DNA of 64,000 nucleotides from Botryotinia globosa (taxonomy: Eukaryota; Ascomycota; Leotiomycetes; Helotiales; Sclerotiniaceae). A program made the translations under genes and the position numbers. The stretch lies in NCBI GenBank assembly GCA_014898425.1, contig RCSZ01000015.1:558001-622000 (forward strand), given 5' to 3'. Within the stretch, counting starts at the first letter, position 1; each line of letters begins with the position of its first letter. Positions 47,988-59,100 of this stretch are shown piece by piece. The notes below the pieces were generated by a model that worked only from the letters and a program-made list of their open reading frames with translations, was not told where the DNA came from and searched no databases.

Positions 47988-49502
47988 CTAAGCAAGAGGA
48001 TGAAACTTAGGGTTATGGAATGTTAGTTGAGACTTGGGCTGCTTCGACAAATCGTATTTGTTTCCGCCTTTGAGATTGGCCTTTGCGAATTGATACTGTA
48101 ACATTGGATTAGAATCGATGATGACGAGTAATGGAAAGAGTCAACATTGCAATCACCTCTGTTTTCCAATCCCATCTATACCAATTTTTCGTGGGCAACA
48201 ACCATCGTGAGTCAGGATCTTTTTCTTTCAGATCATCCTCAGGACGCCAATCACTCTTTTCGGCCCAAAACTTATACCCGTCTCCATCTTCTGCCTCTTC
48301 GAACTTTTCTTTCTTTTCCTTGTATTCTTGTCTCCAAGCCGTTAACTTTTCCTCGTCTATATCTACTTGTTTTCTGATAGACTTGCTGAGATCTATCCCT
48401 GCCTGGTCGCATAATCGAACGACCTCACATTGCCAACTTGAGCCACCGAAAAGATCTGTGGTATATGAATCGAGGAATTCAAGGATGATGAGGCAAATGA
48501 TAGGAATGTTCTTGATCTCTGAATCCACACTGAAAAGTTTGTGCTCTGAGAGCATTTCAAATGAAGTGAGTACCATAATTCCGATCATACCGACTTCTTC
48601 TCTTAGTCCATCAGGATTATCCTGCACTAAAATATTGTCAGTTTTTTGATGAAGAAGGCATGGTACTGCATACTCATCCATTCTGCAGGGTCTCCAGCTT
48701 TGAAGAAAACTGCTAGTGCTTCAATATAAGCCCATTTCTTGTATGGACTGACAGTCTTCTTGTAGATATCACGGTTAAAATCTTTAAGCTATATAGACAC
48801 CGAGGTCAGCGTTGAGCTACTATCAGTTCTCGACACCAACGCGGAGACTCACAAAGTTTTGTACGGCCTCAGAACTTCCATAGCCATTGAAGTCGTTGTA
48901 AATGTGTACATCATAATGATCTTGGTTTCTCTTGTCACGTTCTTTGTCCAGTTTCTGAGCAAGCTCTACACCATCTTGAGATAGCGGGAATCCCATGTCA
49001 GATACCCTACTACACCATTCTTCGCCGAGCGTCTCTCCTGGGTTTGGGAGATCCAAATCTTTGCCCCTCTCCTTGTCGTTCTGACCTTTCCTGCCATTTC
49101 CAACATTCTTGGAAGCATCTCCATCTTCGCCATCCTCCTCGTCTTCATCGTCCTCTTCATCTTCATCGTCCTCTTCATCTTCATCGTCCTCTTCATCTTC
49201 ATCGTCCTCTTCATCTTCATCGTCGTAATCTGTGGACTTCCAATCAAGAACGATATAAGAGGGTTTTTTTTAGCCAGCTAAAAGGATAATTCATGTCAGA
49301 TTAGCTCCAGGGTCTTGGTTTTTAGTGCCGCGTTGCAAGATAGTATCTGCCGAGAAATCATGGGGAATCTCACAGTATTCGCGTTCGAAAACTTTACATC
49401 TCCACCCGCGATATCGGTACTTGACGCAGGGGTGGCGTTGGCAGTTGCTTTGGCAGCCTTCGAGGAACTGTTGCTACTAGCTGCTTTCCTCTTTGGTGGC
49501 AT
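47988..49502 (-). CDS. Paralogue B of the MPPK-type tandem pair, function unknown
   Basis: Exons 49502-49374, 49277-48853, 48788-48674, 48626-48157 and 48095-47988. Starts MPPKRKAASSNSSSKAAKA, a basic Ser/Ala-rich and possibly nuclear-directed N-terminus. Next is an acidic low-complexity segment of Asp/Glu, then WAYIEALAVFF, a helical MVLTSFEMLSEHKLFSV / NIPIICLIILEFLD block, WQCEVVRLCDQAGIDLSKSI, and a charged tail ending NPKFHPLA. The first part of exon 2 is uncertain. A run of eight A's (T's at 49264-49271) puts the paralogue-like start (LAKK-PSYIVLDWKS) out of frame with the rest. Either the run has a length error or mutation, or the intron ends further on, before STDYDDED. There is no signal peptide or known domain. 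It may be a lineage-specific family. Confidence 0.65.
49149..49222. repeat. In-gene 18-bp tandem repeat coding for Asp/Glu
   Basis: On the plus strand about four copies of CGTCCTCTTCATCTTCAT in a row. Read on the minus strand in the gene's frame they give repeated DEDEED. Copy number may vary between strains. Confidence 0.85.
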
Positions 49503-50018
49503 GCTGAATGTTCGAGTACTACTAAATGCGAGAAACCGAGGTAGTAAAAGAATGCAGAACCAACGCGGCTCGAGGCATGAAGTCATTGTTGTTACTATCA
49601 CGTGATCCCGTAATCAATAATCTTTGTTAGTTTCATTTGCTTGCCCCTCATCTGACGCGTTCACGTCACGTCGCGTAAACCTTATCAAAGACAAAGTCTC
49701 ATTGGAATAAAATTACAAGACTTGGACTGGGATTGGGATTGGGACTTATACTCAATTTAATTCTTTCTCCATTATACCTCTCATGAAAATCAGAATTTAA
49801 TTCATCTTCACGCATTCTTAGATTTTATTGCTTACAGATCGGTTTCCTCATTGACATGAAAGGTTAAGATCAATCTCGTATCTCGCATCGATTGATCCCT
49901 CCTCATCGACCTAATTAACCCCAGATACCAGCTACCCCCTACCCCGCAACGTAAGACAAGACAAGACATTGTCAAAAGTTCATCGATCCACGCTACCCGC
50001 CATCAAAATCTTCTCACC
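49503..50018. promoter_or_regulatory. Divergent promoter region, paralogue B / GTPase gene
   Basis: 516 bp between divergent ATGs. GGGATT-type short repeats (TGGGATTGGGATTGGGA) occur at about 49728-49744. No specific site is assigned. Confidence 0.45.
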
Positions 50019-53000
50019 ATGGAGGAGCATGGGCTCGCGTTACATCGCGCGTTCCATGAAAAGGCTTTGGCAGTGGCGCCTAAAGCTGGAAGAGAACCGG
50101 GCGAATTTTGGGCAGCTGGTAGGTCACTGCTTATATTGCTGTTTGTTAAATGTCCAAGTTGCTGATTGATCCGTTTGTGCTCAGTTCTTGAGCCTGATAA
50201 GAATGTCTCAAGTCTGAATTCAGAAAATTTGCATTGGTTCAAGGTTAAAGGCAAGCACACTGTTGCGAAAGTACAAAAAGCATTTCACAAGAAATGCGGA
50301 GTTATGGTTTTACTACACCAAGGTCATAGCATGGTGTCGTTGACAAGTCAGATGCAACAAATCAACCATTTTAATGATGACATTATCGTTTTTTCGAGTA
50401 CAAAAGCTGCCTCTGAAGACAATGTCTCTGACACTAGACGAATGCCACTACAATCAATCGATGGTGCAACACAAAATCGCATGCACTCCGCTTCTGAAAC
50501 ACCGACGAAATTCAAGCCCGACCCTGAACCGACGCCGGCTACGGTAAAGGCAGAGCCAGTTGTCTCAACTATCTCCCCCAGCCCCTTCAAGACGCCTGGC
50601 ATTTCACGCTCGTTATCTGATGTTGGAAAAGTTCCGACTCCTAGACCTTCAGTATCAGGATCAACTCAACTAAGTATTTCTACGTCAGAACCTGCCTCTG
50701 GTTATAAATTGTTTGCCGACGCTCATCGTGAAAACTATTCGGCATCCAAAGGTACACCTGGTAGGTCATGGTCTGGTCGAATCTATGTATTCCTAGGCTA
50801 ATCTCGAACAGCTGCAATCGAGACTGCTTTGAAGAAGTCATGGACTGTGTTGACGCCCGCATCGCGCGAATTCTGGGAGGCGAAAGCCGGAAAAAATGCC
50901 AACAATACATCCCCATCTGGCAATGCTTCTGCGTCGAACCACCTCTTAGGTTTTGAGTCCTTTGCTGAAATACATCGTGGAAACTACACAAGCTCAAGCG
51001 CAACACCTGGTAACTTCTGCTTTAGGTTTAAAAGTCCAATACCAGCTTATGCTAACTATAAAGTAGCTGAAATTGACTCTTCCCTGCGCAAGACCTGGGA
51101 TAAAATGCCAGCTCAAACCCGCGAGTACTATTCGGCAAAGGATGCCCAAAAGTCGAATCTTCCCATATCAAAGTATGGCCCTCCCTCACCTGAACATGCC
51201 GTTGATACCCAGCCCCTTCCAGCAAGCCCCAGTCTCTCAGCCGATAGCCCTCGAGCCTCCATGGCTGAAGATCAAACTTTGATAGACTCCGCAGATTACC
51301 ACTTCGCGACCGAAGGTGAAAATGGAAGCCCAGAACCAGAACCACAAACTGTCGAACTCGCAAAGCTTAGACTTCAGAAACTCATGGATGATAGTTCACC
51401 AGAAGTTTTGGAAGAAGAGGTAAAGAAAACAAACGATTTCCTCAATGGTTTAAAGAAGCACCTTCAAGTACCGGAAGCTCAGGGAAACCAAGACACAAGC
51501 CATTGGCTGCAACAAATCGGTAAGTGGTGCCAGAACACAGCTTTCTTCCATCCTAATCATGTTCGCAGAAACTTTACAAGCTCAAGTTGTTGATACACCA
51601 ACAATTATCGGCGTCGTTGGAAACACCGGTGCAGGCAAGAGTAGTATAATCAATGCCATGCTTGATGAAGAACGCCTAGTGCCTACCAATTGGTATGTTT
51701 CCTGTTCCGTTGAGAAATTGAAATGCTTACAATCTCTAGTATGCGTGCTTGTACCGCCGTTGTTACAGAAATGTCATGGAACTCTATTGACGACCCGAAC
51801 AAGAAATATCGAGCAGAGATTGAATTTATCCAAGAATCTGACTGGGAGAAAGACCTTGAACTTTCTCTGAACGAGTTGATTGATGTTTCTGGCAATGTAA
51901 GGAAGCAATTAAGTGTTACTAAATGATATCCCTAACTTCTTATCAGGTATCACGAGATTGTTCTAATGCAGAAACCGAAGCTGGCATTGCATATGCTAAG
52001 ATAAAGGCGGGTAAGTAAAAATAGCCCACCCTATACAATTTATTTTCTAAATCTGTACATCAGTATACCCGAACAGAACGCATGAAATGCTAGCAAAATC
52101 AACCGTTGAAGAGCTTCTAGCCGAATTCGATGTTCGCAAAGTTCTCGGAACTACCAAGACCATTGAGAAGTCATCTCCAGAATTCTTTTACAAGGAACTC
52201 CAACGTTACGTTGACAGCAAAGAAAAGTCTACCAAAGAGAAAGGCAAAAATAGTGAGAAGAAAGAGAAGAAGACTATGGAATTTTGGCCCTTGATCAAAG
52301 TTGTGAGGATCTTTGTAAAAGCCGATGCCCTCTCTACGTAAGTACTTGAACCTTCATTATGCGTTCTTTCAAAAAGCTTATTTATTATCAGTGGAGCTGT
52401 TATTGTCGACTTGCCTGGTGTTCACGACTCAAACGCAGCTCGCGCCGCTGTGGCAGCTGGCTACATGAAACAATGCACCGGTATTACTTTAGTTTCTTGG
52501 CTTCCTTTGTAACACTTGTCTAATAGGATAACAGGTTTATGGGTTTGTGCGCCTATCAATCGTGCAGTTGACGACAAAGCTGCAAAGTCTCTCTTGGGAG
52601 AATCGTTTAAACGCCAACTCAAGTATGATGGGGTAAGAAAATGTGACAAATATTTTCGACTCGCAGATGCTAACCATTAAATAGCAATTCTCGAGAATTA
52701 CGTTTATATGCTCCAAGACTGACGATATTTCTGTTCTTGAAGCTTCAGATTCTTTGGGTCTTGAGGACGTAATGACAGAAGATTACGCAAAGATTGATCA
52801 AATCGACAAGCAGGTTGATAAACTTAACGCAAAAATTGCAGAATTGAAAGAGAGTATGGCTGTGTATAATGATATCTATCACGATGCAGACGAGAGCCTA
52901 GATATTTGGGATGATCTGAGAAGAGACCTAGATGCGGGTAAGACCGTTTACGCTCCCAAAGCTAAGCCTGAGAAATCTCCCAAGCGAAAGCGATCCTCTT

Positions 53001-55282
53001 CACCAAAGACTTCGCGTAAGAAGTCGAAGAAATCCGAATCCGAAGAAGATGACGATGATTTCATCGATGATGATGAGGACGAGGACCGGGAAGTACAAGA
53101 TGAAGTTTCTGATAATGAGACCGAGGTTGAGGAAGAAGATCTCGACAGAGGCGAACCTTTAACAATCGAAGATATTGAACAAAAGATTGACGAGCTCAAG
53201 GACACCAAAAAGAAAGCTCGCAAGGAAAAGGTTGCGATTGAACTTGCAATCAAAGATGTCAAAAATGAATTGAAGGGGTTCGATGCGGAAAGAAAGGAAA
53301 TTGACACCAGAATGAGAGCCATCTGTATTGATGGTCGCAACAACTATTCAAAGACTGCTATTCAGCAAGATTTTGCGACTGGTATCAAGGAACTCGACAT
53401 GGAAAATGCTGAAGAGGAAGATGCCGAAAATTTCAACCCGGATGAGGACATCCGAGATTATGACGCCGTGGCTCGCAGCCTTCCAGTATTTTGCGTTAGT
53501 AGCAGAGCCTATCAGCAGTTGAATGGAAGATTGAAAAAGGACGCCAAAATCCCGGGCTTTCGTAACGTCGAAGAAACCGAGGTATTTTGACTTGGTAGCC
53601 CTCAAATTTATGAACAACTGATAATTGATTCTTTAGATCCCACAACTTCAAGCGCACTGCAAGAAACTCACCGAAGCTGGTCGGAGTGCTGCTTGCCGTA
53701 GATTTCTGAATTCTCTTCTTCAGCTTGTGTTGTCCTTGTCTTTATGGTCCAACAATGATGGAACCAATATTAACCTTTCAGATTCACAAAAGGCCGCCGA
53801 GGCGCGCTGGCTTCTAAAAAACGTTGAGGAGTTAGAGGAAAGTCTCGATAAGGCCGTAGGAAAGTGTGTTTTGGAAATGAAAGACGCCCTGACCGAGAAT
53901 ATCTACCAAAAGTTCAGCGAAGTAATCCCTCTGGCTGCGGATCAAGCCCCTGGAATTGTGGCGAAATGGGGCTCCCCTGTCAACAAAATGGATCGTGCAG
54001 CTGGCGGTTTGCATTTCCAGACATACAAGGGTAATTTCTCTTCAGATGAATACTATTACCACGCTAACGATACTAGCTGTTACTCGTAGAGATGGTGTTT
54101 ATGGAAACAAGAGTGGTAAGGCCCTATCTTATGGTTTTCAGAATAATGCAAAACTAACGGCCCAAGGTACATATGATTTTAATAGCGACTTGACGGAGCC
54201 AATCATGAAATATCTGGCAAGCCATTGGGAGAAGAACTTTTCCCGTCGACTTCCCTCTGTATTACGTACTTTCACTACAAACGCCAATCTGGTCCTGAAG
54301 AAATTTCATCAGGCAGTTGAGAGCAGAAGCCGCAAAAATGGTTCTGGAATTGCTGGCTTGTCAATGCTGTCTCAACAACTCCGAACTTACGAAGCAACTT
54401 TCTCGATCTTAACCACGGAAATGGTCGAAGCTATTAATAATCTTCAACGTGATGCCAATCGAGAATTTGTGCCTGTAATTGCTAGGAACCTAGCACCTTC
54501 CTATCAATACTGTGCTAGTGAAAGTGGTATGTTAAAATCTTGCTTTCCCATTCATTTTGGTGCTAATATCATTTGAAGGAGCTGGCATGTATATGCGCAT
54601 GAAAGACCATATGCGTGCTTCTATTGATCAAAAACGCAATTCTATGTTCAAAGAAAGTTGCGATGAAGTCAAAATCAGTCTCGATAAGATGTGTAGACGA
54701 GTTGAGGAGAGTATGAACAACAAGACCGACGAAGTTTATTTGCTTATGCGCAGAGATTATTTACAGGTCCTCAATGGTGCTCAAGTTGGTGGTGAAGTAA
54801 TGCCAAAATGGGAACGTCATATGAGATTGCAAGTTGCTCGCGCATTGGAGACCTATGAGAAAGATGAAGCGGAGAGGGTTCTTGGCAGCGTGAAGGATGA
54901 AGAGTTCGAAGAGGCTGGACCTTTGAAAGAAGATGAGGCCATGAAGGATGTCAAATCTGAAGAATTGGGTGGTGAAAAGGGCGATGCACTTACCGAAGGT
55001 AGTGCAGCTCAGAATGACGAACCCAACGCTGGGGCCGAAAGAGATGATGCTGCAGAGGAAATTGCTGTCAAGAATGAGCGTCTCGCGGATACAGAGACCA
55101 GCAATGACGAGGAGGCTGAAAAGCATCAAGAAGCTCTTGAGATGGAATCTCGTAAAATGGATGTTGATGCTCCAGCTGCTGAAATTTCTTCGGGTATTCT
55201 TCCTCCTGCCGAAGCTACCCCAACAGAAGCTGTCTTTACCGCAGCTACTTCGACCGAAACTCCTGTGCTTCCTTCCGCCTAG
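50019..55282 (+). CDS. Large SLIP-GC/dynamin-like GTPase with N-terminal ubiquitin-like and two HMG-box-like modules
   Basis: Predicted 1526-residue GTPase from 14 exons: 50019-50118, 50185-50760, 50812-51009, 51064-51519, 51569-51692, 51740-51896, 51947-52010, 52064-52337, 52392-52480, 52535-52632, 52685-53581, 53637-54030, 54077-54526, 54579-55282; all joined in frame. Residues about 50-104 (WFKVKGKHTVAKVQKAF to NDDIIVF) resemble a SUMO/ubiquitin-like fold. HMG-box-like modules lie at about 204-253 (GYKLFADAHRENY, LKKSWTVLTPASREFWEAKA) and 270-322 (GFESFAEIHRGNY, LRKTWDKMPAQTREYYSAKD). GTPase motifs: P-loop GNTGAGKSS (about 461-469), CMRACTAVVTE switch I, DLPG (about 656-659) and SKTDD (about 722-726). 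A basic/acidic coiled-coil stretch with RKKSKK patches fits nuclear location. YKAVTRRDGVYG and the long helical stalk match nuclear GTPase SLIP-GC relatives. The tail is Glu/Ala-rich. Target unknown. Confidence 0.85.
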
Positions 55283-56141
55283 ACACATATCAGTTTAGCC
55301 TTGCTGTTCATAAAACCACCATCTACATTGTATTTTTGTAAGATATTTTTTCATTCTTTCTGCTAGGGCGGTGTTTACGGATATGACATGATTTTAAGAA
55401 TAATGGTGTTCCACGACGCGCGGACGGTCTCTGATTTTTGCTTCTGGCTCTGGCTTTATTTAGGAGTATCTGGGCAAAAAAACTAGCGAATTATGGGATG
55501 CGATGACTGGGATTTAGCCCAACTAAGATGGGTTTAATAACAAATGTTGAGAATTGTTGCTTCAAAGAGTCGTTATGATGGGTATTTGCCTAAATTATCT
55601 AGGTATGATGATGTCTGCTGGTTAAAAGCTGTGGTTTGTTTCTGTGATCCACCATGAAGACCAAGAAGGAACAATCCATCGTATATGCTTACGCTGAGCT
55701 CAAGTTGTCTTGGGGACTTGACAGCAAGGTGAGCGTACGGGTGCCTATGTTACTCCGCATTCGCATATTTGGATTGATGGCAACCGTACAAGTCCTGTTA
55801 TCATATAGTAGATCTTTCACGATGTTCTTACTGATATCATATTCTGGAAATCGTTTGTTGAGAAGATCTCTGGATTACGAAGGAGCGAAGGTATGACTTC
55901 TTTCAAGGGTTCATCACTACTTGAGCGACAACTAGGGTAAGAACGAACGACGAAAAGAGGTAGGTTTCTCAAGTTAATATCGCAAAGCTCAAACCTGTTC
56001 ATTACTATTGTCATTCACATAATCATTACGCTCCTTCAATATTCGCGAGCATTTATTTACTTTACATACCTAGAAAGCTACTTTATTATCACTGTCGTTA
56101 TACAAAATCATTTTTAGCAAAGATTAGAATATTCATTCAAT
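55283..56141. other. Intergenic region with a possible coding ghost
   Basis: Between two plus-strand genes. At about 55720-55938 one plus frame reads GERTGAYVTPHSHIWIDG, NRTSPVII, two adjacent TAG codons, then IFHDVLTDIIFWKSFVEKIS, GLRRSEG and on to TAA. The residues look like real protein interrupted by stops, but no family or start was recognised. The rest is promoter of the UBA-like gene. Confidence 0.35.
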
Positions 56142-59100
56142 ATGGTTTTTCGACCCAACCCAGCCATATCATCCGTTCGTGCTTTATTGGCGGAACCCAA
56201 ATTATCAGAGATCATTATCCATCTTACATTCACCTCTTCGTCCATTTCAACGGCAATTTGTACTCTAAGGAAGACAATAAGCCAGAAGAAGCTCTCTAAT
56301 GCAAAGTTTCAGCAATCTGTATCCAGCAGCCTTAAGATAGTGCCAAGAAACCACAAACTTCATCCTTGGAAATTCATCAATATTGAGCTAAATTTTGAAG
56401 GGGCAGAATATATACCATTAATTGACGAAACACTGAAGGATATTTTGGGAGATTTTGCCTGTAATTTGGGGCATTTCGAAGGTTGTCCTGTTTCCGTGGG
56501 TACGTCCCGGTTCCTACCAGATAGCAGCTCTTATGTTCGTGGATTGGTGAATGTAAGTGTTTTTTGGTCCAGATTTTGTCTCAGCTGAAGTCAAATTTGA
56601 TGAATGACCCATTACTTAGCTAAGATGCTCACTGATACTGTATCGATAGCACGATGAACTACTCCACTACATTCCTCGCCCTCATATATTCAATGGATAT
56701 TCAACTCCACAATTAAACCCTACAGGAACTTCAAATGCGAATTCAACTTCCTGTGGCAGAGCTGATGCAATAATTGCGCAATATACTTTAATTGGACTTC
56801 GATTAAGTGGTATTAAGCTACGTGGAGATCGTCATGAACCCTCAACATCTGCGCAAGAGTCCAGTTCGGATTCGACATCAAAAGATTGCTCTGGAAAAAA
56901 ACCCCATGTGAAGACAGCCCTCTCCGAACTATCCGAAGAGCTCAATAAGCAATCTCAACAACAGATGCAGCAACCACTGATACCTCAGAGCATGGGAGCT
57001 ACTGTTAAAGGACAGCCAACAACTGATGACCAAACGATGCAGTCTCATCAAATGAAGAAGATGCAGATGCTGGCCAATGCTAAGCATTCAAACTACCAAA
57101 TACCTACACACATGACAACCACTATGAAAGATGATACTATAGAAGCTACTAACTCCTCTAATGATTCAGATGACGGTGGAGTTTCCATATATATAAAACC
57201 AACCCCGGATTGCTTTGAGGTGGTGAAAGACTGGGTAGAACAAGTTAAAACGGAACGACAAGATACCAAGAAAAAGTCATGTTCATGCTCCCTGCAAAAT
57301 GAAAACTCTGGTACAATTCTTGAATGGCCTTGGGTTCAAACCGAGCTACATGAAGCTTTGCGACGGCTTGCCGTTGCGGAAAGCCCTACCCTAGAAGTGG
57401 AATCCAGGTCGGACAGTGAAGGAGTGACTTCTTCTAATCCAGAAAGCATTCCATCCAGCGCAAGCTCGGAGCAGTTAGCTTCAATCGGCCTCGGGAGCGT
57501 CACAAGTTTCGAGACTTCTCACAATGCGCTGTTCGCAGCGGATGTCAAAGAACCAACTTCAATTATTTCAGAATGTCATCCTCATCTTCGTGGAGATACT
57601 CCAAACAGAAACATTTTCAAGCAATGCTTAGAGAAAATCACCGAGAGAATCTCCCGTCACAACTTTCAGAATGATATAGACCTCGGCTATGGTGGTTCTA
57701 ACTTTGCTGCGGAACCGTTTCCTGAGTATGATCCAACAGTGGACTTGAGGTACTCGAGTGGTATCTGTCGGATTGATACAAAATGCAACAATCGAAGTAA
57801 CAATCCTTCTGTCGAATCTATCGTCAAGCTTGATCCTGAAAAGTCAACCCAAGGCCATCGCCTTGATGAATCGAGCGCCGGATTTAAGTCAGAATATCAT
57901 TACGACTCTACGCAGAAGCCCAACAGCAGAATTGATTCTACACATTCATACACTGGTCTTGAGATAGGCGATAAGCAATTGAGGGCAGGAAATAGAAGTA
58001 CAGCTGAGAGTGTTTCGACTAATAGTCCATCAAAATCATCAAAGGCTACTCATATACGCGATAAATTGCGTGCTATAGTTGGAATTCCTCTGAAGTCTAT
58101 TAAAGATAGGTTTTGCGATAAATGCAAGAAAACATTCCGAAACAAAGAGGTTGAAGATAGTGATGAGTACGAAGGCGGCGAAGGAATTAGCGATGAATTC
58201 CAGAGACCATTGGAAACTATGGAAGAAGAGGAAAGCAAGAAAGAGAGGACCTCTTCGGACGACAAAATGGAGAAATATGAGCGGTACCCCGCGCTTGTTA
58301 GAACGAACGAAGGCCCATACTTGAAAAATGCGTACCAGTATCCATGGCCGGAGTTTAATAGCTATCTCAAACTTGCGACAAAGACAAAAAGGCTTGGATC
58401 GGATTCGCCTGTCATTGAAGGACTATTTTCTAAAGACTGCGCCGGGGAGCATCAAACGAGCGGTCATATCAAAGAATCGGAGCCAACAGATATCCATGAG
58501 TTGGGATTTGAAGATAAAGTTCAAAAGAAAGAGAAGAGACTCAATACAGGGACAAGCTACCAGCTGATAACCAATTTTATCCTAAAAGCAAAGCTTGCCA
58601 TGGGAATCACTCAAAGGAGAATGAATCTGGCAAGAATTGCTGAAAGCCAGTTATGTCGTAGTTCATCGCCTAACCCGAAGCCCTACGGCCCTACAATGAT
58701 TTACTTGACGAATAAAACTCAGCTACGAGGAGGGAGTGGGAATGAGAACGAGAGTAGATTTTTTACAAGAAATAGACTGAGGTTTGCGCGGTTATTAAAA
58801 AATCGTCCGGAAAGTGAGGATGCAATAGCGGGGCCTGCTCCACCAGCGACGAGAAATGCCATGCCCGGCACTGGAGACGGACTGCAAAGACATCATCGAG
58901 ATGATAGTGGTGTTTCAGGGATGGGCGATGGGCAAAATCTAGATAAAGATGAAACCGTGGAAAATGAAACTGTCGGAAATGAAACTGTCGGAAATGAAAC
59001 TGTCGGAAATGAAACTGTCGGAAATGAAACTGTCGGAAATGAAACTGTAGAAAATGAAACTCCTCGACGAATCGTCAACCTTTCAGAAGAAGGAGCCGAA

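Noticed and set aside
49149..49222. Regular repeats that might be a CRISPR array
   Set aside because: The 18-bp units are contiguous with no spacers and encode Asp/Glu in a gene; the organism is a fungus.
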